From positions 1-36,400 of the forward strand of contig LZRV01000033.1 of the NCBI GenBank assembly GCA_002159065.1: DNA of 36,400 nucleotides. Direction: 5' to 3'. The notes beneath the pieces are model-generated. The model saw nothing but the letters and a program-made list of their open reading frames with translations, searched no databases and was not told the origin of the DNA. Below, piece by piece: positions 15,518-22,133 of the stretch. A program made the translations under genes and the position numbers. The first letter of the stretch is position 1. The number at the start of each line of letters is the position of its first letter. Origin of the DNA: Paenibacillaceae bacterium ZCTH02-B3 (GTDB lineage Bacteria > Bacillota > Bacilli > Paenibacillales > Paenibacillaceae).

Positions 15518-16120
15518 TTACGCTTCCCTGACCATGGCTTGGGGCCGGCCCGAAGACGGTCTGCCGGTCTCGAGCATCTCGCGGATGCAATCCATGATCG
15601 CCTTGGTGGCCAGCTCCGCGTCACCGCCGTAGGGGGCAAGGTCCAGCGGTTCCCCGTAGACGACAATCATCTTGGAAAAAGGGCGGTAATGGCCGATCAG
15701 GGCGACCGGCACCACCGCGGCCCCCGCCCGCAGCGCGATGGTCACCGCGCCGCGCTTGCCCTCGCCCAGCGTGCGGTTGCGCGTTCCCTCGGGGAAAACG
15801 CCCAGGATGTTGCCGCAGCGGAGGATGTCCAGCGCGGTGCGAAGCGTCTCCTTGGTGACCCCTCCGCGCTTTACAGGAAACGCGCCGAAATACCGGATGA
15901 TTCCGCGCAGGACCGGAACCCTGAACAGTTCTTCCTTGGCCATGTAATACACTTTGCGGTTCAGCCAGGCGGCCAGCGAAACGGGATCCTGCACGTTTTT
16001 GTGGTTGCTGCACAGCACCACGGGTCCCTCGGCGGGCACATTGGACGCGCCCCGCGGTTCCATGCGGTACAGCGCCCTGAGCAGCGCCCGCGCGATGATC
16101 CGGCAAATGCGGTATACCAT
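15518..16120 (-). CDS. plsC: 1-acyl-sn-glycerol-3-phosphate acyltransferase
   Basis: PlsC adds the second fatty acid to lysophosphatidate, making phosphatidate, the step after PlsY. The 200-residue protein has the four acyltransferase blocks: NHKNVQDP near residue 38 (the HX4D catalytic pair, with Asn where many have Ser), FGAFPVKRGG, VFPEGTRNR, and VVPVALIGHY. A hydrophobic N-terminal stretch (YRICRIIARALLRALY) probably attaches it to the membrane. The ATG at 16120 has AGGAGA eight bases upstream and follows the cmk stop by three bases. The cmk-plsC-ypfD order is common in Firmicutes. Confidence 0.94.
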   Translation of the reverse strand: MVYRICRIIARALLRALYRMEPRGASNVPAEGPVVLCSNHKNVQDPVSLAAWLNRKVYYMAKEELFRVPVLRGIIRYFGAFPVKRGGVTKETLRTALDILRCGNILGVFPEGTRNRTLGEGKRGAVTIALRAGAAVVPVALIGHYRPFSKMIVVYGEPLDLAPYGGDAELATKAIMDCIREMLETGRPSSGRPQAMVREA

Positions 16121-16123
16121 AAT

Positions 16124-16828
16124 TTACTTCTCCTTCTCCGAAAAGGTTCTTGCCGCTTCCCGGCTCCATTCGACGATCCGGGCGACGACCTCGTCGATGC
16201 CCATGCCCGTCGTGTCGAGAAACCGGGCGTCCGGCGCGCGGAGAAGAGGAGCAATCTCCCGTCCCTCATCGAGGCGGTCCCTTTCCGCCATCTCGCGTTC
16301 CAGTTGCTCCAGGGACACCCCGGCGCCTTCACCGAGCTGACGGTACCGCCTGAGCGCCCGTTCCCGGGGCGACGCGGTCAGAAACACTTTCAGTTCCGCG
16401 TCCGGAAGCACGTGGGTGCCGATGTCCCTGCCGTCCATGACCACTCCCTTGCCTTCGGCCATGGCCCGCTGCAGCTCGGCCATCCTTTTGCGGACGGACC
16501 CGATACCGGCGACTCGGGCGACGGTGCGGCTCACTTCGTGCGTCCTCAGCCGGTCGGTCACGTCGCGGCCGTCGACCAGCACCCGTTGCCCGTCGGGTCC
16601 CGGAATCAGCTCGATATGAAGGCGCTGGGCCAGCCGCCCGATCGCCTCCCCATCCTCGGGCGACAGGCCGGCTTCCAGCGCCATCAGGGTTACGGCGCGA
16701 TACATGGCTCCCGTGTCCACATACACGTATTGGAGAGCGTCTGCCACGAGCCGGGCGACCGTGCTTTTGCCCGCTCCGGCGGGTCCGTCGATGGCGATGT
16801 TGATTCGGTACGACCCAGGAGCGTCCAT
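16124..16828 (-). CDS. cmk: Cytidylate kinase
   Basis: Cmk phosphorylates CMP and dCMP to the diphosphates in pyrimidine salvage. The 234-residue protein has the P-loop IAIDGPAGAGKST (Lys21), YVDTGAMYRAVT, DGRDVTDRLRTHEV, and the signature MDGRDIGTHVLPDAELKVFLTAS. I chose the ATG at 16828; a TTG immediately before it (16831) fits the GGGAGG site slightly better, and would add one residue. B. subtilis Cmk is 224 residues, so the length is normal. A good sigma-A-like promoter lies at 16894-16922, making it the first gene of cmk-plsC-ypfD. Confidence 0.96.
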   Translation of the reverse strand: MDAPGSYRINIAIDGPAGAGKSTVARLVADALQYVYVDTGAMYRAVTLMALEAGLSPEDGEAIGRLAQRLHIELIPGPDGQRVLVDGRDVTDRLRTHEVSRTVARVAGIGSVRKRMAELQRAMAEGKGVVMDGRDIGTHVLPDAELKVFLTASPRERALRRYRQLGEGAGVSLEQLEREMAERDRLDEGREIAPLLRAPDARFLDTTGMGIDEVVARIVEWSREAARTFSEKEK

Positions 16829-16893
16829 CAAAGGGGCAATGTCCTCCCGATCGGCTGCGCAGGCCATGGACGGCCCGCGCAAAGAATGAGGAA

Positions 16894-16922
16894 ATTATAC
16901 CATACCGCCTGGGCGGATGCAA
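16894..16922 (-). promoter_or_regulatory. Sigma-A-like promoter of cmk with palindromic spacer
   Basis: On the minus strand TTGCAT (16922-16917), a 17-base spacer, and a perfect TATAAT (16899-16894). The spacer contains the perfect inverted repeat CCGCC-CA-GGCGG. Transcription would begin near 16887, about 60 bases before cmk. Confidence 0.6.
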
Positions 16923-16970
16923 AAACCGAAAACCCGCGCGGACCGCGATTTCCGGGCGCTTTCGGCGCTT

Positions 16971-17219
16971 TCAGGGGATGTCCTCGGCCGGCACTCCCTC
17001 CCGCGCCTCTTCCGCCACAAGCCAGATCCGAATCTCCGGTATCCGGAGCAGGGCCTGGAACAGCGCAAGCAGAACGGCCAGGACGGCGATCCACCGGACG
17101 AGTCGCCGCTCGATCCCGCCGGACCAGGCGAGGAACGCTTCCCGGTACCGGCGCACGCCAAGGCCGTCCGTGCCCGGATGTGCCCGCGGCCCGTCCCAAT
17201 GATTCCCGGTTGGCTTCAT
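16971..17219 (-). CDS. Small YpfB-like membrane protein (DUF5359 type)
   Basis: An 82-residue protein with one membrane helix (RWIAVLAVLLALFQALL, about residues 42-60), a polar N-terminal half and a short outside tail ending EEAREGVPAEDIP. Position between ypeB and cmk, size and the helix pattern match YpfB of B. subtilis; similarity is otherwise weak and the N-terminal half is longer. The ATG at 17219 has GAGGAAGG ten bases upstream. Oddly, the sequence just before and into the ATG is TATAATG, an exact -10 hexamer that would place a transcript start inside the gene. YpfA (MotI), which lies before ypfB in B. subtilis, is absent. Function unknown. Confidence 0.6.
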   Translation of the reverse strand: MKPTGNHWDGPRAHPGTDGLGVRRYREAFLAWSGGIERRLVRWIAVLAVLLALFQALLRIPEIRIWLVAEEAREGVPAEDIP

Positions 17220-17278
17220 TATATCATGTCCTTCCTCAATTTGGCATTGCAACCGACGGAAAAAATAGAATCGGCAGC

Positions 17279-17301
17279 AAAAAAACCGGCGTCATCCGCC
17301 G
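17279..17301 (-). terminator. Intrinsic terminator overlapping the end of ypeB
   Basis: The minus strand has CCGGCG-GATGA-CGCCGG followed by six T. The 5' arm is made by the last ypeB codons and the loop contains the TGA stop, so the terminator overlaps the coding end. Confidence 0.85.
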
Positions 17302-18671
17302 GCCGTCCCTTCCTGCTTGTCCGGGAGCCTTTCCACCGATTCTTCGGCGCCCGTTTCCGCGTTCATGAAGATGCGGTACGTGGAATCGTTGATCTTCCCG
17401 GTGAAAACGTGGCAGAGGACCAGCTCGTGCACGTCGTTTTCGATGACGCCCATGTGGTGTTCCTCCAGCCGGAAGCCGCCGTTCAGGCCCCGCCTGGCTT
17501 CTTCCGCGCCGATCTTCGCCGGGCGGGCCGCCACCGTCTTTGCTTCCTCTGGCGCGAACACGTGGTCCGCCGCCATGAGGCCGATCACCTCGCCGTCGTC
17601 CAGCGCCACGCGCACGGTGGCCTTGTCGGGATAAATCCGCACGCCGTTCCGAACGGCCGCGAACACGAAGGACGCCGTCCGTCCGTATCTGTCCGCCGAA
17701 ATCGGCTCCATCCCCTCAAGACCCGTCCGATCGAGGAAATTCGCCGCCTTTTCCCGCGCTTCCCCAAGTCCGATTCGCGGCTCGCCCGGTTCCCGCAGCC
17801 GGACGTACCGGAGCAGCCGCCCGCCTTTCCTCGTGAAGTCCATCCGGATCTCCGCGCCGTTATCGTCTTCCGCGGAAACGGCGAATCCGGGCAGTTCCGT
17901 CCCGATTCCGTATTCCTCGACCCGCATCCCGCCGGCGGCAAGCCGCCCGAGTCCGGCTTTCCGCAGAAATTCCCGCGCCTTCGCCTCCGCTTCCTCCGCG
18001 TTGACGGGCATGCCGTCCAGGTCGTTCTCCGAGCGTCTCCGCTCGGCGGAAAGCACGGACGGGCTCCAGCCGTCATCCGGATAGGTTCCGGCTTTCCGGT
18101 CCAGGGTGCGGAAGCCGTCGATGATGGCGCTGTCGTAGGGTTCCTTTTCCGTGGCCAGGGCCACTTCCACGTCCATCCAACGCAGCCTCTGCCGGATGAC
18201 GTCGTTCTGCAGCCGGTCCAGCTCGCCGCCGATTTCTTCGGACGCTTTGTACAGGGATTTGAGCATCTTGATCTCCTCTTCCGACAGCGGCTGTTTTTTC
18301 AGATCCCGCACGGCGGTATGGTAGGCGAATTCGGACAGCCGCGCCAGGAACTGCTCGGCCTTGTTCAGCGGCATCATGGCCAGCGGGAGCTGGCTGATGT
18401 CGCTTTGCGCCTCGCTGGTGAGACGCCAGACGTTGATCAGGCCCTTGCGGTGCATCCCGTCCGACTTTTCGGAAACGGCCAGGGTCCGCCCGAGCTCCTC
18501 GTGAAGGCGGTTCATCCGCTGCGTCAGATCGTGAAAGGCCCGTTGGTACGTGTTTTCCGCCTTGATCAGAACCGCGTTCTTTTCCTGGTGTTCCTGGTAA
18601 CCCCAAACGATCGCTCCGGCAAACAGAAATGCGAAAACCGGGAAAAACACCCGGCTCAAACGTCCGTACAT
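17292..18671 (-). CDS. ypeB: Spore germination protein YpeB
   Basis: YpeB is exported to the spore envelope, where it is needed for the localisation and stability of the cortex-lytic enzyme SleB. The 459-residue protein begins MYGRLSRVFFPVFAFLFAG, a signal anchor, followed by a long helical N-terminal domain (to about residue 200) and then PepSY-type repeats, with the conserved EEARRGLNGGF, HELVLCHVF and YRIFMNAETGAEESVERLP near the end. Length is near the B. subtilis protein (450). Its ribosome site AAAGGAG is buried in a perfect 13-bp hairpin that begins just after the upstream small gene. sleB, normally directly upstream, is absent from this locus. Confidence 0.93.
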   Translation of the reverse strand: MYGRLSRVFFPVFAFLFAGAIVWGYQEHQEKNAVLIKAENTYQRAFHDLTQRMNRLHEELGRTLAVSEKSDGMHRKGLINVWRLTSEAQSDISQLPLAMMPLNKAEQFLARLSEFAYHTAVRDLKKQPLSEEEIKMLKSLYKASEEIGGELDRLQNDVIRQRLRWMDVEVALATEKEPYDSAIIDGFRTLDRKAGTYPDDGWSPSVLSAERRRSENDLDGMPVNAEEAEAKAREFLRKAGLGRLAAGGMRVEEYGIGTELPGFAVSAEDDNGAEIRMDFTRKGGRLLRYVRLREPGEPRIGLGEAREKAANFLDRTGLEGMEPISADRYGRTASFVFAAVRNGVRIYPDKATVRVALDDGEVIGLMAADHVFAPEEAKTVAARPAKIGAEEARRGLNGGFRLEEHHMGVIENDVHELVLCHVFTGKINDSTYRIFMNAETGAEESVERLPDKQEGTAGG

Positions 18672-18676
18672 GACAC

Positions 18677-18734
18677 GCCGGCTCCTTTCGCCCGTTGGCC
18701 TTTTTTGCCGTTAGTTTGGGAGAAAGGAGCCGGC
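18677..18734 (-). promoter_or_regulatory. Hairpin hiding the ypeB ribosome-binding site
   Basis: On the minus strand GCCGGCTCCTTTC (18734-18722) is a perfect complement of GAAAGGAGCCGGC (18689-18677), with a 31-base loop. The second arm contains the ypeB Shine-Dalgarno AAAGGAG ten bases before its ATG. The first arm begins two bases after the TAA of the upstream 52-codon gene. No T-run follows. A ribosome finishing the small gene would cover the first arm and free the ypeB site, which suggests translational coupling. Confidence 0.75.
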
Positions 18735-18735
18735 T

Positions 18736-18894
18736 TTATGCGTCTTCCACCTGGATGTCGAAGTCGTCGGTGTTGTCGCAGAGGCACATTCGGAATCCGG
18801 TTTCGATGCGATCCTTCTCTTTGCGGCCGCGAAGAACGAATCTCTCGCCGCATCGCCTGCAGCGAATGGTCACCTTCACCCGTCGGCCGGCCAT
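18736..18894 (-). CDS. Small zinc-ribbon-like protein, unknown function
   Basis: A 52-residue protein, start ATG at 18894 with AGGGGG six bases upstream. It begins MAGRRVKVTIRCRRCGERFV and ends in an acidic tail (NTDDFDIQVEDA). Two pairs of cysteines, CRRC at residues 12-15 and CLC near 37-39, look like a zinc-binding ribbon, and the many basic residues between them would allow nucleic-acid contact. I believe similar small proteins occur in Paenibacillus, but no function is known to me. It lies between prsW and ypeB, where sleB stands in B. subtilis. CATACTG at 18928-18934 (minus) resembles a sigma-G/F -10, with a poor -35. Its stop codon adjoins the ypeB hairpin. Confidence 0.75.
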   Translation of the reverse strand: MAGRRVKVTIRCRRCGERFVLRGRKEKDRIETGFRMCLCDNTDDFDIQVEDA

Positions 18895-18944
18895 GGATGT
18901 CCCCCTCGCGCTCGTATCCTTTATCCGCAGTATGTCCCGCCCCC

Positions 18945-19646
18945 TCAGGAATTAACCTCTTCCTCGCGTTTCAGCAGGCGAAACGGCGATACGGCGTGGG
19001 CCCGGTGCACGAAACGGATGCCGCCGACCCACAGGAGAAACATGAACGGCACGACGAGCCACACCATCGAGGAGGAAAATACGGCCAGGGTCAGATAATC
19101 GTAAATGCCATGCGCAAGAAGGGGGACCAGAAAGGCCAGCGCGGTGTGGAGCCGGACGGACCGGCCTTTCGCGAATTTGGCCTTGCCGAGGAAAAATCCC
19201 ATGAACACGCCGAACAGGGCGTGTCCCGACACGGGCAGCAGCGCGCGCCACATGAGCACGCCGATGCCCGCCGGCTGCACCAGCAGGGCGAACAGGAGAT
19301 TTTCCACCGTGGCGAAGCCGAGGGAGACCGCCGTGGCGTAGACGATGCCGTCGTAGGGCTCGTCGAAATGGGAGTGAAGAAAGATGATATGGTAGAGCAC
19401 GAACCATTTGAAAAATTCCTCGACGCCCGCGGAAGTGCCGAAGGAAAACGCCAGATCCGATTCGCCAAGCCACAGGGCGGCGGCTCTCTGCACGATCATC
19501 ACGGGAATCACCAGCAGGCCGCCGATCAGGAACATTTTGGCCACCAGCGGCAAGGGCTCGGCGTCATACCGGTCGCTCAAATAAAAATAGGCAAGCAGGG
19601 CGATGCCCGGCGCCACGGCCGCGGCCAGCATGGCCAAAAGCTCCAA
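18945..19646 (-). CDS. prsW: Intramembrane protease PrsW
   Basis: PrsW is a membrane glutamic-type protease; in B. subtilis it makes the first cut in anti-sigma factor RsiW, releasing sigma-W under envelope stress. The 233-residue protein has about eight membrane segments and the family motifs: GVEEFFKW with Glu76, Glu77 and Lys80, a second glutamate in FATVENLLFAL (Glu115), and a histidine in PVSGHALFGVFMG. The start is TTG at 19646, after GGGGAG. No RsiW homologue is in the window, so the target is unknown here. It follows the mecA-family gene by 27 bases and precedes the small zinc-ribbon gene, as prsW precedes sleB-ypeB in B. subtilis. Confidence 0.93.
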   Translation of the reverse strand: MELLAMLAAAVAPGIALLAYFYLSDRYDAEPLPLVAKMFLIGGLLVIPVMIVQRAAALWLGESDLAFSFGTSAGVEEFFKWFVLYHIIFLHSHFDEPYDGIVYATAVSLGFATVENLLFALLVQPAGIGVLMWRALLPVSGHALFGVFMGFFLGKAKFAKGRSVRLHTALAFLVPLLAHGIYDYLTLAVFSSSMVWLVVPFMFLLWVGGIRFVHRAHAVSPFRLLKREEEVNS

Positions 19647-19673
19647 CGTCCGCTCCCCTTCCCCGCCGGTCTG

Positions 19674-20273
19674 TCAGGAGAAGTGCCTGGCGAGCACGCC
19701 GACGGCGCCTTCCGGAATAACCGTCTGCCCGTATTCGTCCAGGACCGCTTTCGTCATCGTTACGGCCTCGCCGTACTCCGCCAGAACCGCGACGGCATTG
19801 TGGCAGATGTCCGGCGGCAGATCCGCCGGTTCAAAACGCAGGATCCAGGCGTCGCGGTAACGGTACAGACGCCCTTTCCTGGTCATGCGGATCAGGCGGC
19901 GCGCCGCCCCGATGGCGTCCTCGATGTCGAGAAACCGGTAGGTAACCGCGTCGGTTCGTTCCAGGGAAACTTCGATTTCGAACATTTCTTCGTCCAGTTC
20001 GTCGTCCGCCGCGGAACCGTCGTCGGCGCCGATTTTGCCGCGGGTGACCACGACGACCATCCCCTGCGCGGGCATGGCGAATACCTCGACCGCCAGCGGG
20101 CCGGTGGCGTCGAAACCGAGCTCGTTGTATGCCTGGTCCATCATTTCGCTGAAGAGTTCGTGAACCTTGGGGATTTCCCGCCAAAGGTCCTCTTTCTGGA
20201 TCCCGCGCTCCGACAGATCGTCGAAGGTAAGGAAGATTCGGATTTTGTCGTTGCCGAGCCGTTCCATCCTCAT
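19674..20273 (-). CDS. MecA/YpbH-family Clp adaptor protein
   Basis: MecA-type adaptors bind substrates with the N-terminal domain and the ClpC ATPase with the C-terminal domain, sending the substrate to ClpCP; MecA targets ComK, and its paralogue YpbH (MecB) affects competence and sporulation. The 199-residue protein begins MRMERLGNDKIRIFLTFDDL, has GIQKEDLWREIPKVHELFSEMM, an acidic linker near residues 97-110, and the C-terminal LAEYGEAVTMTKAVLDEYG. The ATG at 20273 has GGAGGAGG nine bases upstream. Locus order (beside prsW and near the CPBP gene) favours YpbH over MecA. It stands after a terminator, so it has its own promoter, which I could not define. Confidence 0.87.
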   Translation of the reverse strand: MRMERLGNDKIRIFLTFDDLSERGIQKEDLWREIPKVHELFSEMMDQAYNELGFDATGPLAVEVFAMPAQGMVVVVTRGKIGADDGSAADDELDEEMFEIEVSLERTDAVTYRFLDIEDAIGAARRLIRMTRKGRLYRYRDAWILRFEPADLPPDICHNAVAVLAEYGEAVTMTKAVLDEYGQTVIPEGAVGVLARHFS

Positions 20274-20444
20274 GACTGGGATCCTCCTCCGGCGCGTCGG
20301 GTGATACAGCGTATGAAGCGCAACACGCAAGGTGCGCCCGCGGAACCGGCCCTCGCGCTTTTATGTATCATGTTATCATTTCCGGTCTCGAAATGCACTA
20401 GTAAAATTGTACGAGCCCCCGTGAGACGCGCCGGAAGCGGACGG

Positions 20445-20484
20445 AAAAAAGGCGTCCGTTCCCCTTGCGCGGGGTCCGGACGCC
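20445..20484 (-). terminator. Intrinsic terminator of the small membrane-anchored gene
   Basis: The minus-strand RNA pairs GGCGTCCG with CGGACGCC, with an inner CCCC/GGGG stem, and ends in six T. It begins about 24 bases after the stop of the 56-residue gene. Confidence 0.9.
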
Positions 20485-20508
20485 CTTGCGGCGGACGACA
20501 GCCGTCCG

Positions 20509-20679
20509 TCATTCGACAATTTCTTCCATGATTTTGTCCACCTGTTTCCGGACCGCGGACCGTCCGAACAAGGCCTTGCCCAGCGAATCGGTCACGGCCG
20601 CGAACCGGCCGTTTTGCCGCATGCCCATCGCCAGGGCGGCACCCGCCAGCCCGCCGAGCAGAAAAGCCGTCCATCTCAC
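20509..20679 (-). CDS. Small membrane-anchored protein, unknown function
   Basis: A 56-residue reading frame from GTG at 20679, with a strong GGAGGTG nine bases upstream. It begins VRWTAFLLGGLAGAALAMGM, a short glycine/alanine-rich membrane helix, followed by a charged amphipathic tail (KQVDKIMEEIVE). The layout recalls small YtxH-like anchored proteins, but no motif proves it. It is a single-gene unit with a clear terminator at 20445-20484. Coding is supported by the ribosome site, the terminator placement and the sensible protein pattern. Confidence 0.65.
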   Translation of the reverse strand: MRWTAFLLGGLAGAALAMGMRQNGRFAAVTDSLGKALFGRSAVRKQVDKIMEEIVE

Positions 20680-20868
20680 CCTGATTCACCTCCGTCAAGC
20701 GCGCATCCCCTTTCTCAGGGTGCCGTCATCTGTCTAGTTTGGCCCGGAAAGATTGCCGCATGCTCCCACAAATAAAGGAAAAAAGTCCCCGTGTTGAAAT
20801 CTCCAGGATGTGATAAAATTCGAGACAAATCCGCAAAACGCGACGCGCGGCGAAAGGAGCGCCTGTCC

Positions 20869-21774
20869 GTGAAATTTCCAGCTCCAGCCATCCTTGTCGT
20901 GCTTCTTTCCCTGGTCCTCGTCACCGCCGGCTGCTCCGGAAACCGGGAATCCGCGTCCCCCGTCCCCGGTGATCCCGCCCCGGAAACGGACGCCTCCGCG
21001 GCAACGGAAACGCCCGCTGAAACGGGGAGCCCGACGGAAACGGAGACTCCCCCGGGACCGGAACCCGCGCCGGAAGCGTCTCCCGCGCCGGCATCCCCGG
21101 AGCCGCCGGAGCCCGTCCCGCTCTACCGGATGAATGCCGTCTACGACATCGTGCCCATCGATCCGGACCAGGCGGACAAACGGGTCGTGCTGCTCACGTT
21201 CGACGACGGGCCGAAAAGCGCGGATACCCTTTTGCCCATGCTGGACACCCTTGACCGGCACGGCGCGAAGGCGATCTTCTTCGTCAACGGCTACCGCGTC
21301 GACAAGAACCCGGATTTGCTGAAAGAAATCCATGACCGGGGCCATGCGGTCGGCAACCATTCCTGGGATCACATCCCGCTGGGAAAGGAAAAGCCCGAGA
21401 CCGTCCGGGACCAGATCGGCCGGGTCCAGGACATCGTGCGGAAGCTCACGGGCGAGGCGCCCCGTTTCTTCCGTCCGCCCCACGCCTCCGGAGGAGAAGA
21501 CGTCCGCAGGATCGCCGGCGAATTCGGCCTTCTGTACATGACCTGGTCGAACGGTTCCCTCGACTGGGACCTTGGCAAGGTCAAAGAAGAAGACCGCCCG
21601 CAGGCGGTCATTGACAATGTGATGAAACAGCTTCGGCCGGGCAGCAACATCCTGATGCACGAACTTCCGTGGACGGCGGAGGCCTTGGACGGGCTGCTCG
21701 CCGCCATTCGCGGGGAGGGCTACCGCTTCGTCGATCCGCGCGAAATCGCGGCGGACGGCGCCGCAACCCGGTAA
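20869..21774 (+). CDS. Polysaccharide deacetylase lipoprotein (NodB domain)
   Basis: A predicted surface lipoprotein of 301 residues that removes acetyl groups from a polysaccharide, probably peptidoglycan or a related polymer. After a signal peptide with lipobox VTAGC (Cys22) comes a linker of some 60 residues made mostly of Pro, Glu, Thr, Ala and Ser, then a NodB catalytic domain. It has TFDDGPKSAD (catalytic Asp112 and metal Asp113), NHSWDH (metal His164 and His168), FFRPPHASGG, TWSNGSLDW and NILMHELP. The start is GTG at 20869 with AAGGAG nine bases upstream. The substrate cannot be decided from sequence; the family includes PdaA, PdaC and PgdA types. It is divergent from the small gene on its left and convergent with the next. 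Confidence 0.9.
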   Translation: MKFPAPAILVVLLSLVLVTAGCSGNRESASPVPGDPAPETDASAATETPAETGSPTETETPPGPEPAPEASPAPASPEPPEPVPLYRMNAVYDIVPIDPDQADKRVVLLTFDDGPKSADTLLPMLDTLDRHGAKAIFFVNGYRVDKNPDLLKEIHDRGHAVGNHSWDHIPLGKEKPETVRDQIGRVQDIVRKLTGEAPRFFRPPHASGGEDVRRIAGEFGLLYMTWSNGSLDWDLGKVKEEDRPQAVIDNVMKQLRPGSNILMHELPWTAEALDGLLAAIRGEGYRFVDPREIAADGAATR

Positions 21775-21827
21775 ACGCGGCAAACGCCCGCCGGGGCGCA
21801 AATCCCGGGAAAGGCTCGCTTTCCTGG

Positions 21828-22133
21828 TCATCCTCCCGTTCCGAAATTCCGGTACCCCCACCAGATCAGGCCGGCGACGAGGGCCGCAAACAGCGCCACA
21901 AGCAGCCGGTAAAACCAGCGGATCAGCCGGCCGTATTGCGAAGGATGCAGCAGCGACCGGGGCGGCAGACCGGTTTCGGGAAGCCCGGCCGCGGCCAGCG
22001 CGCGGGCGATGGCTTCGTCCAGGGTCACTTCCTGCTGCCGCTCCTGGCCGGTCTTACCGGCGGCGAATCGCTTCGCTTCCTTGTAGCGGGCCCATACCGC
22101 CGATGCCGTCTCTTCCCCGCGGTCTTCGCTCAT
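21828..22133 (-). CDS. Small C-terminally anchored membrane protein, unknown function
   Basis: A 101-residue protein from ATG 22133, overlapping the stop of the CPBP gene (ATGA). The N-terminal two thirds are soluble, charged and helical (ARYKEAKRFAAGKTG, LDEAIARALAAAGLP). One membrane helix lies near the C-terminus (YRLLVALFAALVAGLIWWG, about residues 75-93), so the body probably faces the cytoplasm. I do not recognise the family. Its coupling to the CPBP protease gene suggests a joint role. Downstream, GGAAAG-gctcg-CTTTCC (about 21809-21826) could be a weak hairpin between the two convergent genes. Confidence 0.68.
   Translation of the reverse strand: MSEDRGEETASAVWARYKEAKRFAAGKTGQERQQEVTLDEAIARALAAAGLPETGLPPRSLLHPSQYGRLIRWFYRLLVALFAALVAGLIWWGYRNFGTGG

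Noticed and set aside
16917-20531. A plus-strand open frame of over 1200 codons
   Set aside because: It runs antisense to ypfB, ypeB, the zinc-ribbon gene, prsW and the mecA-family gene. Its product is rich in Arg, His and Pro in the manner of shadow frames, and it crosses three terminators.
20794-20819. TTGAAA and TAAAAT as promoter of the polysaccharide deacetylase gene
   Set aside because: The spacer is only 14 bases, too short for a normal sigma-A promoter; no other pair fits, so I list none.
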